DNA of 64,000 nt, taken from contig VNKQ01000019.1 of NCBI GenBank assembly GCA_016508695.1, positions 868,001-932,000 of the forward strand, read 5' to 3'. Made by a program: the position numbers and the translations under genes. The DNA comes from Hyphodiscus hymeniophilus. Lineage: Eukaryota; Ascomycota; Leotiomycetes; Helotiales; Hyphodiscaceae. Each line of letters begins with the position of its first letter. Position 1 is the stretch's first letter. Positions 46,516 through 56,579 of the stretch are shown in pieces. Below the pieces are notes generated by a model. It was not told the DNA's origin, ran no database searches, and was given only the letters and a program-made list of their open reading frames with translations.

Positions 46516-47378
46516 GTTTGCGATATGATTATATGAGCCGATGTGGAATACTGTTGTCAAGAAGTTGCCTTGACCACGTCTAGGGACCGAGTTCGTCTTA
46601 TAGAGAGATCTTCCAAAGCGAGTCACCGGAGCCAAACTTAAGCTGAAGAGCCGGGACGAAAGGTTACTTGCCCTTCGTCCGGAGTCATCGTATATACATC
46701 GGAATTCTATAAGAAACAGCTGGCCAGCCAGCCGGAAAATAAGGTAGAGTGCAGGCAATGAATGTCCTTCTCCTACGGATATACTCAACAATGTAACATG
46801 GAGCCGCTAGATATTGCCACGAGTTCCTTTCGCTACCCGGCTAACTTTAACATTCTCGGATGATAACCTTGCCAGCCGAGATAGGAGACGGGACATTCGA
46901 TTTGGACTGCATGGTATCGGGTGCGTATGTGGGGTATGAAGCTTGGGTACGTCTGCCGGGCCTGGTCCCCGCATTCTTAGAGGGATTTGACTTTGGAAAT
47001 CATATGCGGCTAAAACGAGCACCATTTGGTGGTCATCATGACTCGGTATCTGAGATATCTGGTGGGTAAGCGATTTAGCCGCGACCACCACCGGCTGAAA
47101 GAATTGGGATTTGGCTGATACAAGAACGTGTCGATATATTTTATGTACGTGCCGACTGACCAATGCGGATCCCACTATTCCACCTAGTATACAAGGGTTA
47201 GCTCCATCAATCCCACTGTACTGTACCTTCGTACTAATCACCTATGCGATCCTAACACCGGGCTTATCTAGCGCCAAAGCCCGTTTAACGCCGTCCTTAA
47301 CGCCGTAGGATGAATTGAAATCTTCAATAAGAGTGGTGCAACTTTCTCCTGAACAGCATAGCACAGAATACGGTCGTT
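46516..47378. promoter_or_regulatory. Divergent promoter axeA / aldo-keto reductase with GGCTAA boxes
   Basis: GGCTAA occurs at 46839-46844, GGCTAAA at 47008-47014, and its reverse complement TTTAGCC at 47074-47080. This is the XlnR/Xyr1-type xylanase regulator box. A GTGGGG, matching the CreA consensus SYGGRG, lies at 46929-46934. Binding is inference from consensus only. Confidence 0.45.
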
Positions 47379-48417
47379 ATGTCGCAACTTACAATAAACT
47401 CCAAGTATGGACTCAATTCGGGATACGAGATCCCTATCTTAGGCTTTGGGGTAAGTTCTCTCATTTTCTTAATCCTATCACATATTCCTCATTGCACATT
47501 CATGATAGCATACTTCATGCTAACCTTCTAGACTGCTGGCACCGCAGACACCAACTTCAAATTGCCACATGAGGAGATTACCAAGGCCAACATTCACGCC
47601 CTCAAAGTTGGCTACCGCCAACTAGACTCTGCGCGCGCTTATGATAGCGAAAAGGCATGTGGTATAGCTATTCGAGAGTCAGGCTTACGACGGGAAGATA
47701 TCTTTGTAACCTCCAAAGTTTTCGAAGGAGGATACGAGGAGACCAGAACTGCCATAGAAGGCTCACTGACTGATATGGGAGTCACCTATATTGATCTCTA
47801 TCTTAACCACTCGCCCTTTGGCGGACCAGAAGCTCGCAAGGGCAGATGGCGCGCCCTTGTCGAGGCACAGCATGCTGGTAAAATCCGTTCTATGGGGGTG
47901 TCCAACTACGGGATACATCATTTGGAAGAGACAGAGAGCATGATAAAGGAGCTAGAGATAGAGTTTGGTAAAGGCAGAGCCGGAGAGATTAGTGTTGGGC
48001 AGTGGGAATTGCATCCGTGGCTCCCACACCATGATATAATCGAGTGGTGTAGGAAACGGGGCATAGCAATACAAGCATACTGTCCGCTTGTACAGGGACA
48101 GCGGTTTAAGGAGCCAGCCTTGCAAAAGCTCGCAGACAAACATAACAAGAGCGCTGCACAGATTTTGCTCCGTTGGAGCTTGCAGAAGGTAAGTGGCTCA
48201 CTTACACAAGCTACTGCACTGTCATCCGACTAAAACATAATATTAGGGGCTTATACCGTTGCCAAAGAGCGTAACAGCCACACGAATTGAGTCGAACATC
48301 GATATATTTGACTTCGAGCTTACCGTGGATGATATGCAGTCTCTAGAGTTTGACGAGTACTCGCCAGTCACCTGGGATCCAACAACTAGTCCTTTAAGTA
48401 ACGGTACCTTTCTTTAA
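47379..48417 (+). CDS. Aldo/keto reductase (AKR) family oxidoreductase
   Basis: Exons 47379-47450, 47532-48188, 48247-48417; 299 aa, normal AKR length. MSQLTINSKYGLNSGYEIPI and LGFGTAGTAD start the barrel. The catalytic tetrad is visible: Asp and Tyr in LDSARAYDSE, Lys in VTSKVF, His in LYLNHSPFGG. The phosphate-binding end reads LPKSVTATRIESN, the usual NADPH-binding K/R pattern. MGVSNYG and AYCPLVQG are family blocks. The substrate is unknown. Codon use is more A/T-rich than the neighbours, and the gene abuts an AT-rich island downstream, which may indicate residence in a repeat-influenced pocket. Confidence 0.9.
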
Positions 48418-49683
48418 GAATAGTCCTTAGTCCTTTCATAATTGTGACCCTATAACTCCCGTTATTGGCCTTCCATGACATATCCCGTAATAGCTGCTGC
48501 CGAATTCACAACGGCGGTTCCAGTTACAGTAGTAATAGCGGAATCGATTAGAGACTCCCGATTACTAACGAGATATTACAGAAACATAGTTAGCGTTATA
48601 TCTTTAGAGCATGATATTCAAGTATTTATATATATTTCAGATTCACCAGGGAATCACACTCTTCAGCAGACTATAAATCATAAGATCCCACGGAGGTACA
48701 ATTGTTACTCCGTAAGCAGAGTAATAGTAGAAAAGACTAGGTCCCTAATATCATATAGAGCATAAGAATCCGTCTATAACAAAAACTCAAACAAGGAGAT
48801 CTAAAGACAAAGGTTTATAGTATTAAGTACAAATACTACGAATATTTAATATAAGCTTAAAAGAATATATCGTTACTTAATAATAATAGTTTAGCAGGTA
48901 AAAGTAGTTGTTAATACTACCGTGTATGCGGCATGCCCAGTGTCTCCAGATGAGTTTCTTGACTGGCAGCAAGGATCGCAGGGAGAGGTGTAGAGCTTTT
49001 GGAGCTAAATGGAGGAAGGATGAGGAGCAGTGACTGATGGGGAAGAATCTTTATCGAGATCCTGGAAAAATCCACGTTGATAACGTACCGCAGACGGAGC
49101 TCACTGGAGATGAGGGAGAAACGGTTTTTATACTTGCATATCAAAGCTATCACAGGCTGTTTTGAGACGTCGCGTATCATCTCATCAAGGACCAATTTAT
49201 CAAGAACTTTCTCGAGGAAGAATGTAATTAGCAAAACATCCAAGGTAAACAGACTTGAGTGCGAATGGAATTCAGAGCGTCAACGTCGCCATCGGGCGGC
49301 GGGAACAGTGGTGGTTTTGTCTTTACAGACGTGCTACTGTAAGACGCCCAAGTACTGATTTTCCTGCCAATTACCCCATCTTTCTTTACTATTTACTGAC
49401 CAAGTTACTCTTACATCGATCGATCCTTTGAGCTGCCGAGGAATTTTTTAATTAACACAGCACACAAATTTTCTCATGAGAAAGATATTTGTTTGTCTTT
49501 AACGTACCGCGACTGTTAGGGAAGGCACGCTAGCACCTAGCACCTTGTATATAGCCCTCAGCTCCTAGCTTCCTTAATCCACAGACTTAACACACGCATC
49601 GATTGGGACCACAATAGCGACCCTTCTTCCGTGCCAGGCCTCGGGACGCGCTGATATTGGCATTTACAGTTACATCTTTACAG
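48418..49683. other. AT-rich, RIP-like island and flanking non-coding DNA
   Basis: From about 48540 to 48900 the sequence is strongly A/T-rich and full of TA steps, ending quite abruptly near 48910, as expected of an old transposon copy degraded by repeat-induced point mutation. No transposase, terminal repeat or long ORF remains readable. 48917-49243 minus holds a 108-codon protein-like frame of unknown origin. 49430-49600 is again AT-rich. Confidence 0.45.
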
Positions 49684-51381
49684 TCACGAGCTTCCAAGTG
49701 GTCTTGGAACTGTCCTCCTTTCCTCCATCTCCGTCGCGCTTCCCTTCGATACACCACACGTCCTCTTTTTATACAATGTTGCTGAGTCTAAGACGATTCC
49801 GTTTTTCGAAGCCACGAAGTCGTGCGTCAGATGCGTGCAATTATGGAATGTCAATCTTGACCAGCCATATATACCGTCCGAGGTATCTAATCCGAACCGC
49901 TGGTAGGGCTGGGCCAGAGATGCCAGTGCATCAAGTCCGTCATAGTGGCCTGCTGCTCCATTTGTAACTGGTGTCATCGTTAGCTGGCCATCGAAGAGCA
50001 GGAGAGAGACGTCGATGAAAATGATTGACCTACTATACCACGGTGCACTCGGATTGTTCAACTCATTCGGATCAATGACACCATTCGAAAGCTGTGCGGA
50101 CCGCTGGTATAGGTGAGCATGCCCGGAAATGCACAGGTCGACCCCGTACTGCAAGAAAAGTGGCTCGAAGACGTCTTTGCAGCTCCAGCAAACGGTCTTT
50201 GTAACGTTTGCATATGACAAGTACCAGGGTCTGTGTCCAGCGACTATGACCCATGGTGTCCTGCTTCGGTCTACGGCAGCCAGGTCTTTCTGGAGCCATG
50301 TGGTTTGCGCATTCATAATCGAATTGAAAGGGCCAGAGTCCTCGCCAGCTTGTCCGCCTGGTGCATCAGGAGCGATGAACCCATGCCCAAGATCAGTCTC
50401 TGTGTCAAGTTGGATATAGTGGGTCATTCCGTGGTTCCAGCTGTACCAGAAGTTCCCTGTGCCTCCGCTTTCTGCAGAGGGCATGCGGAAATGATTGATG
50501 TAACCAGTAAAGTTGGACTGGCCTGGCATACAGATATCACCGGTATAAGTGATATTCTTGGAAGTGTCCGGCGTACCACCTGCATCACAATCTGCCTCAT
50601 GGTTGCCAGGCCCTACCATGTATGGCTTCTTGGTGGTAATTGGCGTCATTTGATCATAGAAGTCGTTCAAAATGGACTCGTAGACGATATAACCGTCGGC
50701 GATTGTTGTGTTGGGAAGGAAACCACCGATCTCCTCTTTCAGCCAGTAATCGGCATATGCCATGTCGCCGGCTATAGTCCTGAATCAGTGTTTGCCGTCG
50801 TAAGTTCAAGAAGGGTAATTACGCTGCCAAAGGAAGTCATACGAGTCAATCACTGCCTCAAGTGATTGCTGGGTATTGTTGTCGTGTGGCCCCAATACAT
50901 TGTTTGGACTCACCCCGGCTCCCGCAGTGGTGCTCAGTACATCAGGTCCCATTGCCCCCATATCAATCGCAACTGCAACTGAATAAGGTGTTACATCTCC
51001 ATAGACTTTGCTTGTACGGAAGCTGTAGGGTACGTCTGTTGTATTGTCCTTCAGCAGAGGCTCTGGCAGGTAGTAGTACACAGTATCCGGTAACAAATGC
51101 GTGAGAGTGACGTGGTTATTGTAAGTCAATGAAGTATTGTATGTTACAGAAACCGTCGAATCGGCGTAAAATGGAAGAAAGTGTGGCTCGAATCCATAGT
51201 TGACTTGAGGTTTTGCAATCTTGTTGAAGGTATTCCAAGACACAGTCATACCAGTATTTCCCGCATATGCGAGGCGCACTTGCGAGTTGATCGAACCATG
51301 GGTCAAAGTGGAAGGATCTTTTCCTGTGTTAGAATAGAAAGGGATCCCAAGGATTGCCAGTATTGAGGCGATAGTTGACAT
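49684..51381 (-). CDS. Purple acid phosphatase (metallophosphoesterase), secreted
   Basis: Exons 51381-50823, 50771-50034, 49967-49684; 526 aa. An N-terminal hydrophobic stretch (MSTIASILAILGIPF) is a probable signal peptide. The fibronectin-like domain (QVRLAYAGNTGMTVSWNTF, HVTLTHLLPDTVYYY) precedes the catalytic domain. Metal-binding blocks in order: AIDMGAMG (usually GDMG), PGDMAYADYW, VGPGNHEADC, VAGHRPWYL and SGHAHLYQR. The first block has Ile-Asp in place of Gly-Asp, but the Asp is kept. N-glycosylation motifs are frequent. Role: phosphate release from organic phosphates. Confidence 0.93.
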
Positions 51382-52618
51382 TGTATTGAAACAGTCAAAC
51401 AGACGTCAACGGTGACAACGGCAAACCAAGCGACAGTACACAAGAAACAACATGGGAGAGATAAGAGTTTCGGTCTCTGTTGGTTGTGATCTGGAAAGCT
51501 GAATAGTGATACTGCTGGTGTTGGCCAAGAAATCAGGTGTTGGAGCCACAACAGTAAAGGATCACCATGGTCGTGTGCTCTCCTTCCACAATCGGACTCT
51601 CCGTTCACAATTGTTGCCAGGATTGGCGTTTCCTGTAGTATACTGGGACAGGGGCCGGTCTTTTAGTAAAGACGATCCTCTCCAGCCATCAAAAGCCAAC
51701 CGCCGGACGAAGTTGGTCTTCCACCAACTCAAGTGGCGCATTGAAGTGCATGTCTACTACTACTAGTTTTGATCAGTGGCCGATAACCCCCCAGTTCTCC
51801 GGGCCGGCTGCAGCTACTCTCAGTCTCGGTATCTCCTCCGAGTTTCTGATTACAGCGGCTGGGTACTCGGGGGCCGTTAATAGCAAGTTGTGCTACATCA
51901 GTGATGAGCAGTAACTATCTTCAATGTCGGTTACCCTAAACAGTATCAGAAGCTTCACTGCGCTGTTATTTTTGTAAGGTTGACACGTCGAGCGCTATTT
52001 ATTTATTTGCCATCGCCTTTGTAATTGTCGCGATTGGCGCGAGTTTCCGTAAAACCTACCTACCTACTATGGTGTACCTACTACATTCGTACGGTCCGTA
52101 GATATTCCTGGCGACTCGGCCAGGGGCAATGAGTCCGGGACCTTTCCGATTCGGGTCTTGGCACCGGCTTCTCCTATTCACTATAAGACCTTGGACGGCG
52201 ACGGCACAATCTCCTGCCGGGGTTTGGATTTGAGCTGAGGCAATTACTATGCTACTTCCAACATGTAAAAAAGAACTGCAAAGCACATCCTGCCCATCTA
52301 TCCCAATTCTGGGACTCGAGTGGCTTTCATTCGTTCGCTTCTTACAATTTTCCAACTCGGAGTCCGGGGATGCAAAGCATGTTATCAAGGATAGACAGTT
52401 GCACGCCTGCATTTGGTGCTTCTTGCATGTCGAGAATCCGAGCTATATAGCCTTGACGTAAAACATTCGATCACATCGTACTTCATGTCTTAGGCCTATC
52501 GGTATTTGCTCTGCACAAGTGCAAGCTATCCCATGCTTGAAACCTTTGACGGTGACCGGACTGCTTCTTGCGGTATACTCTGTTTTTCTACTCGATTTTA
52601 CTTAAGCAGTACGGCAGG
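51382..52618. other. Intergenic, divergent
   Basis: About 1.2 kb; promoters of the phosphatase and the rhodopsin-domain gene. A short (TACC)n tract lies at 52055-52069. No ORF is supported. Confidence 0.45.
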
Positions 52619-53801
52619 ATGGATGAAGACGACGCTGAGCTTATGATTCTGTGGTTTCTCACTGGGGGCGCAGTGGCCATCATGCTCCTCCGACTTTTTC
52701 TCAAACAGTTGCGACAGCAAGGAATGAAACTTGGCGAGTACTTCACGATCGCCGCCATCGTATCAATTCTCCTTCGAGGAGCCGTCATCCATGTTGCACT
52801 GGTATGGGGAACGAACAGCATCACGGCTGCCGCGAGGAAAATGATGGCGTTTACTCCCAAGGTTATATATCAGCACGAGGTTGGGGCCAAGTTGACGATT
52901 GTCAATCGAACGTTTTATACGATATAGTACGTATATCGTGGTTCTTTTACGACGGTGTTGCTGACTTGTCGGCAGTACATGGCTTTAGAAATGTGTCATA
53001 ATGTGTGTCCTCCAACGCCTCCTGAAAGGTCTTGGGGCAGAAAAGATTACCCGGTTCTATTGGGCAATTCTTGGAGTAACATTTGTGGTCGCTTTCATTG
53101 TGGCATTCACCGGATGCCATCCTTTTAAGTTGTATTACCAAGTCATTCCGAATCCCGGAACTTGCGCGAAAGGAATCATTCAACTGGAAGTCTCCTCCGC
53201 TCTCAACATGGCCACTGACCTGATGCTCATCGCTCTTCCTCTGCCCAGTCTAATCAAGATAAAACGGCCACTCATGGAACGCCTACGCCTTGTGGGTCTC
53301 TTTCTGGTCGGTCTGACCATTGTTGCGGTCACAATGACCAGGCTACTGATGAATGTCGTCCTTTTCCATCGTTCGGGCCAGTCGCACAACGTCGCTAACG
53401 TCGAGATATTCTTTGCTGCATTCGTTGCCAATGCACCAACAATCTACGGTCTTCTGGCGATCGAAGGACGAATGCGAGCAGCTCCGTCGAATTACCCATC
53501 AAAATCATACGGTGCCAGTACCTCAAATTCCCCAGGGTTCATAAGTTCTGCTTCCAAAAGTCGCGCCTTGGATTCAGGCCGTTTTCAGTCCGGTGATACA
53601 GGTCGAAACACTGCCTGGGTCGGGAAAAGTCGGTATGCCGGCGAGAGTGATGAAGAGATGATGATCGTAAGTTCCTTCATTTTTCTTTCTTGTTATGACT
53701 TTATTTGCGCAAAAGAAGTGTGCGCTGACCCATAAAACAGGAGTTGGACAGCTCAGCGGTTCCGAAGATCCACGTCACAACAACTACCTCTGTAGTATAG
53801 G
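52619..53801 (+). pseudogene. Fungal rhodopsin-domain (PTH11-like) seven-TM membrane protein, interrupted by in-frame TAG
   Basis: Exons 52619-52926, 52976-53666, 53742-53801 give 352 codons plus stop. TM helices are clear: ELMILWFLTGGAVAIMLLRL, GEYFTIAAIVSILLRGAVIH, FYWAILGVTFVVAFIVAFTG, ALNMATDLMLIALPLPSLIK, LVGLFLVGLTIVAVTMTRLL and IFFAAFVANAPTIYGLLAIE; ATDLMLIALPLP is a hallmark of this family. Exon 2 starts T-ACA-TGG-CTT-TAG-AAA (TAG at 52986-52988). Relatives usually have W-[VL]-Q-K here, so CAG to TAG is the simplest change. No alternative acceptor skips it. Without CFEM or tail domains, ligand and role are unknown. Readthrough, a sequence error or an undetected splice could also explain the stop. 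Confidence 0.7.
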
Positions 53802-54187
53802 CCAAAGCTATGAAAGTTGCGCAATCCAGACTCGACAATGCTACGAGGTGGCCGTGTCGGAATACTGTCTTGATGTGCTCCTACTTCCCTGATCTATCAG
53901 AAACTTGGCATAAGAGTATACGACCGCGTCTCCCTCGCTTTACTACTAACGCGCTGCTTTAAGTAGATGAAGGTAAGGTAAGGCACTATTTGCCCAAATC
54001 CTAGAAGCCAAAAGTTAGTACTATATCAAGATAACTCCTCCTTTTTTACTTTTGTTCTTTCTTGTTGTTAACATTCAATTTAGATTCCAATTCCTCCTAA
54101 TCAAAACCATCACTACATGCGCTACCCGTCATAGAGATTGTAACCTTTCCGCATCAAAGCTCCGCTCATCTCAACCGATGCTCGAGT
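53802..54187. other. Intergenic, convergent
   Basis: 386 nt, AT-rich near 54030-54100; nothing recognised. Confidence 0.45.
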
Positions 54188-55930
54188 TCACAGAATATAC
54201 CTAAAATCAGGATGTTTATCCAAAAGCTCATCCATACTCTTCTCCGCTTCCTTATTGACCTCTCCCGTGCGGATACACTCCGCCGCCACACCATCTTTGA
54301 TACGATTTTCCCTACGCATCCACAGATAGTTGCACACGATACTCACCTCGGCGAGAGTGAAGAAGGCCAATAGCGTCCCGTGGCCAGCTAAATACCGCGG
54401 CGGATGGCGATACACCTGCGTCCCAATCATACTCAATCCCTGGCCCGTAATCTGCGCCAGGGCAAACGCCGTGCTGCGCTTCGTGTAGCCGGAATGATTG
54501 ATGGTAATCCAGGAGACGGTGAGGATAATGCCGGGGTATAGTCCTGAGGCGACGAAGCAGGTGCCGGCGATGAGCGCTACTTTGTTCGTTACGGTCATCA
54601 ACAGGATGAAGCCGATGCTGGAGCAGGCCATGCAGGCGAAGAGGGCGGGGCCTTTGGTGTTGAAGCTGTCGGATAGGAAGCATACAGAGAGCAGCGAGAC
54701 GGTTGCAAAGGCATATGGGATCATACTAAAGAGCTGGGTATTTACTATTTTTGAAGCGTGTTAGAGGGAGTATTTGTGTGCTGTGGGAGGGCTGGGGGAC
54801 ATACGTCGACTGAAGCCGAATTCGGAGATGAATGTAGGTAGAAAACTCGTTACAGAGGCAATTCCCAAACATAGAGCGCCGTAGATCACAGCGGTGAAGT
54901 AAGTCTTGGGATCTTTGAAGGCGGTCAGGACTTGAGACAAGTCGATCTTTTCGTTGGATACACTATGAGCTTGGGATCGTCAGCTAAGTCTGCAATGTGT
55001 CGACTTAATAAAGCCTACCTTCAGCCATTCTCTGAAGAGCCATATCAATTTCGGCGTTATTAAAAAAGCGACTGCCTTTCCGAGCGATGATATCAGGGAA
55101 TGAAGGAAGCAAGAACAAAATGATGACTCCCAACCCAATAGCAGGGATTCCTTCGCAAATATATAACCATTGCCAAGAAGGTCTCCCGTGGACACCGTCC
55201 AGGTTTTTGTCAACGCCATAGGCAATGAGCCCGCTGAAACAACCAGAAATAGTGGCGGAGGTATAATAAACAGCTGATGCTAGGTCAGCAAGGTGGAAAG
55301 AATAGAGGGAAGAGCACATACCAGCCCTTGTAGCTACTTCGTCCCGTTTGTACCAAAAACTAAAGTATAGTAGTCCCACTTGCACAAATGCCTCTCCCAT
55401 GCCGATCAGGACCCTGAGTCCAACGATCGTGGCATAGTTTCTCGAGGCAGAGAGACAGGTGCCGCATACCCCGAAGAAGATAACTGCGAGACCAAGCTGA
55501 CGTGGAGGACCAATCACTCTCAATCCGAGATTTGCGGGCAACATAAAGACCATATATCCGACGACTGTTTGGACAGATCAGAGCCTCCAAAGAACTTCCA
55601 GACATGGAGAAACTTACAAAAGAAGGTCAAACAATTGTAGTATTGACCATCTGTCAAATGGAGATCGGCCTGCATGCCCATGATTCGAGCGTTACCCAAG
55701 TTGTTGCGATCCTTTAATGCGTTAAGACAGATTTTAAACCATGTGAGGAAGCCTACCATGTATGCAATAAAGAAACTCAACGCAAGCAGCGGGACAATTG
55801 ACAGGTCCATCTTTAACAAAAGTCGTTTCTCAAGCTTGGACTTTGGCCTGGGAGCATCTGGATTGACTCCTGGGGAATTTTCGACCCAGGACTCAGGATC
55901 AGGATTCTTCTCCGCCATCGTGGTGGCCAT
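54188..55930 (-). CDS. MFS transporter, anion:cation symporter family (Dal5/allantoate permease-like)
   Basis: Six exons: 55930-55757, 55711-55618, 55564-55322, 55273-55019, 54969-54805, 54744-54188; 495 aa. About twelve TM helices. The ACS signature D-R-x-N-[LI]-G-N-A (DRNNLGNARIMGMQ) opens exon 2, with GLRVLIGMGEAFVQVGLLYF and YICEGIPAIGLGVI later; the C-terminal half has ASGLYPGIILTVSWITIN and IGTQVYRH. This family moves small carboxylates such as allantoate, nicotinate, tartrate and vitamins. The start is ATG 55930 (MATTMAEKNPD). Exon 5 uses acceptor CCCAAG, chosen because the later TAG breaks the frame. It shares a 649-nt promoter with the Zn2Cys6 gene. Confidence 0.9.
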
Positions 55931-56579
55931 TTCGCTCAAGGACCAACTTGTACAAGCAAGGCAATAGCCACAGAGTTATATGCACTTGATGCCAAAAGAA
56001 GATATTCCAAGGTCCGTTCAATGTAATACTTTGGGGTATGGGGCATAGTAGATGAATGTGGAGGAAATGCGGAGAGATTAAGGACGTTCTTATAGGAATA
56101 GATCGCATCTCCAGCTTACCTTGGGTTTACATGAACTCACACGATGATTACCTTCTTCGTGGTGAGATGCGATGCGGGGCTCCGATCTGAAATATCGCGC
56201 CGATGTCATCCCCGCACTCCGATAATTAGTTGAAACTAAATTTCCCCAGATGTAAGCAATGCGCGAGGAGCATCCTTGAAACTTAAACACACGCGGCATG
56301 GACGATTATGAGGGATTTTATAATATCTCAAATTGGGCAAGTCTTAAAAGATCGCATGCAGATCTGAAGCTACAAGACCTGGCAGGACGACTTACAGCTT
56401 CCAGGCTCTCCTTATTTCTATCATCACGTGATGCGGCTCCGGAGACAAGTGCGGCTAAAGTACTCGAGTAAGCAAGCCTGGTGCTAGCCGAGGCTGTACC
56501 AGCCATGGGAGTTCCGACGTTCATCTCCGACGACTTGCTTCTTTTCCATCAGTGTATTCAATGATGGTGAGAGCAGATT
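55931..56579. promoter_or_regulatory. Divergent promoter permease / Zn2Cys6 regulator
   Basis: Contains two inverted CGG pairs, CGG-N4-CCG at 56175-56184 and CGG-N2-CCG at 56434-56441. Immediately before the second lies a perfect 12-bp palindrome, catcacgtgatg at 56422-56433, with a CACGTG core (bHLH-type). Inverted CGG triplets are the usual form of Zn2Cys6 dimer sites; occupancy is inference. Confidence 0.4.

Noticed and set aside
53001..53735. Reading the rhodopsin-domain gene as starting at ATG 53001
   Set aside because: It would lose the first two or three TM helices that are encoded and spliced upstream; the family requires them.
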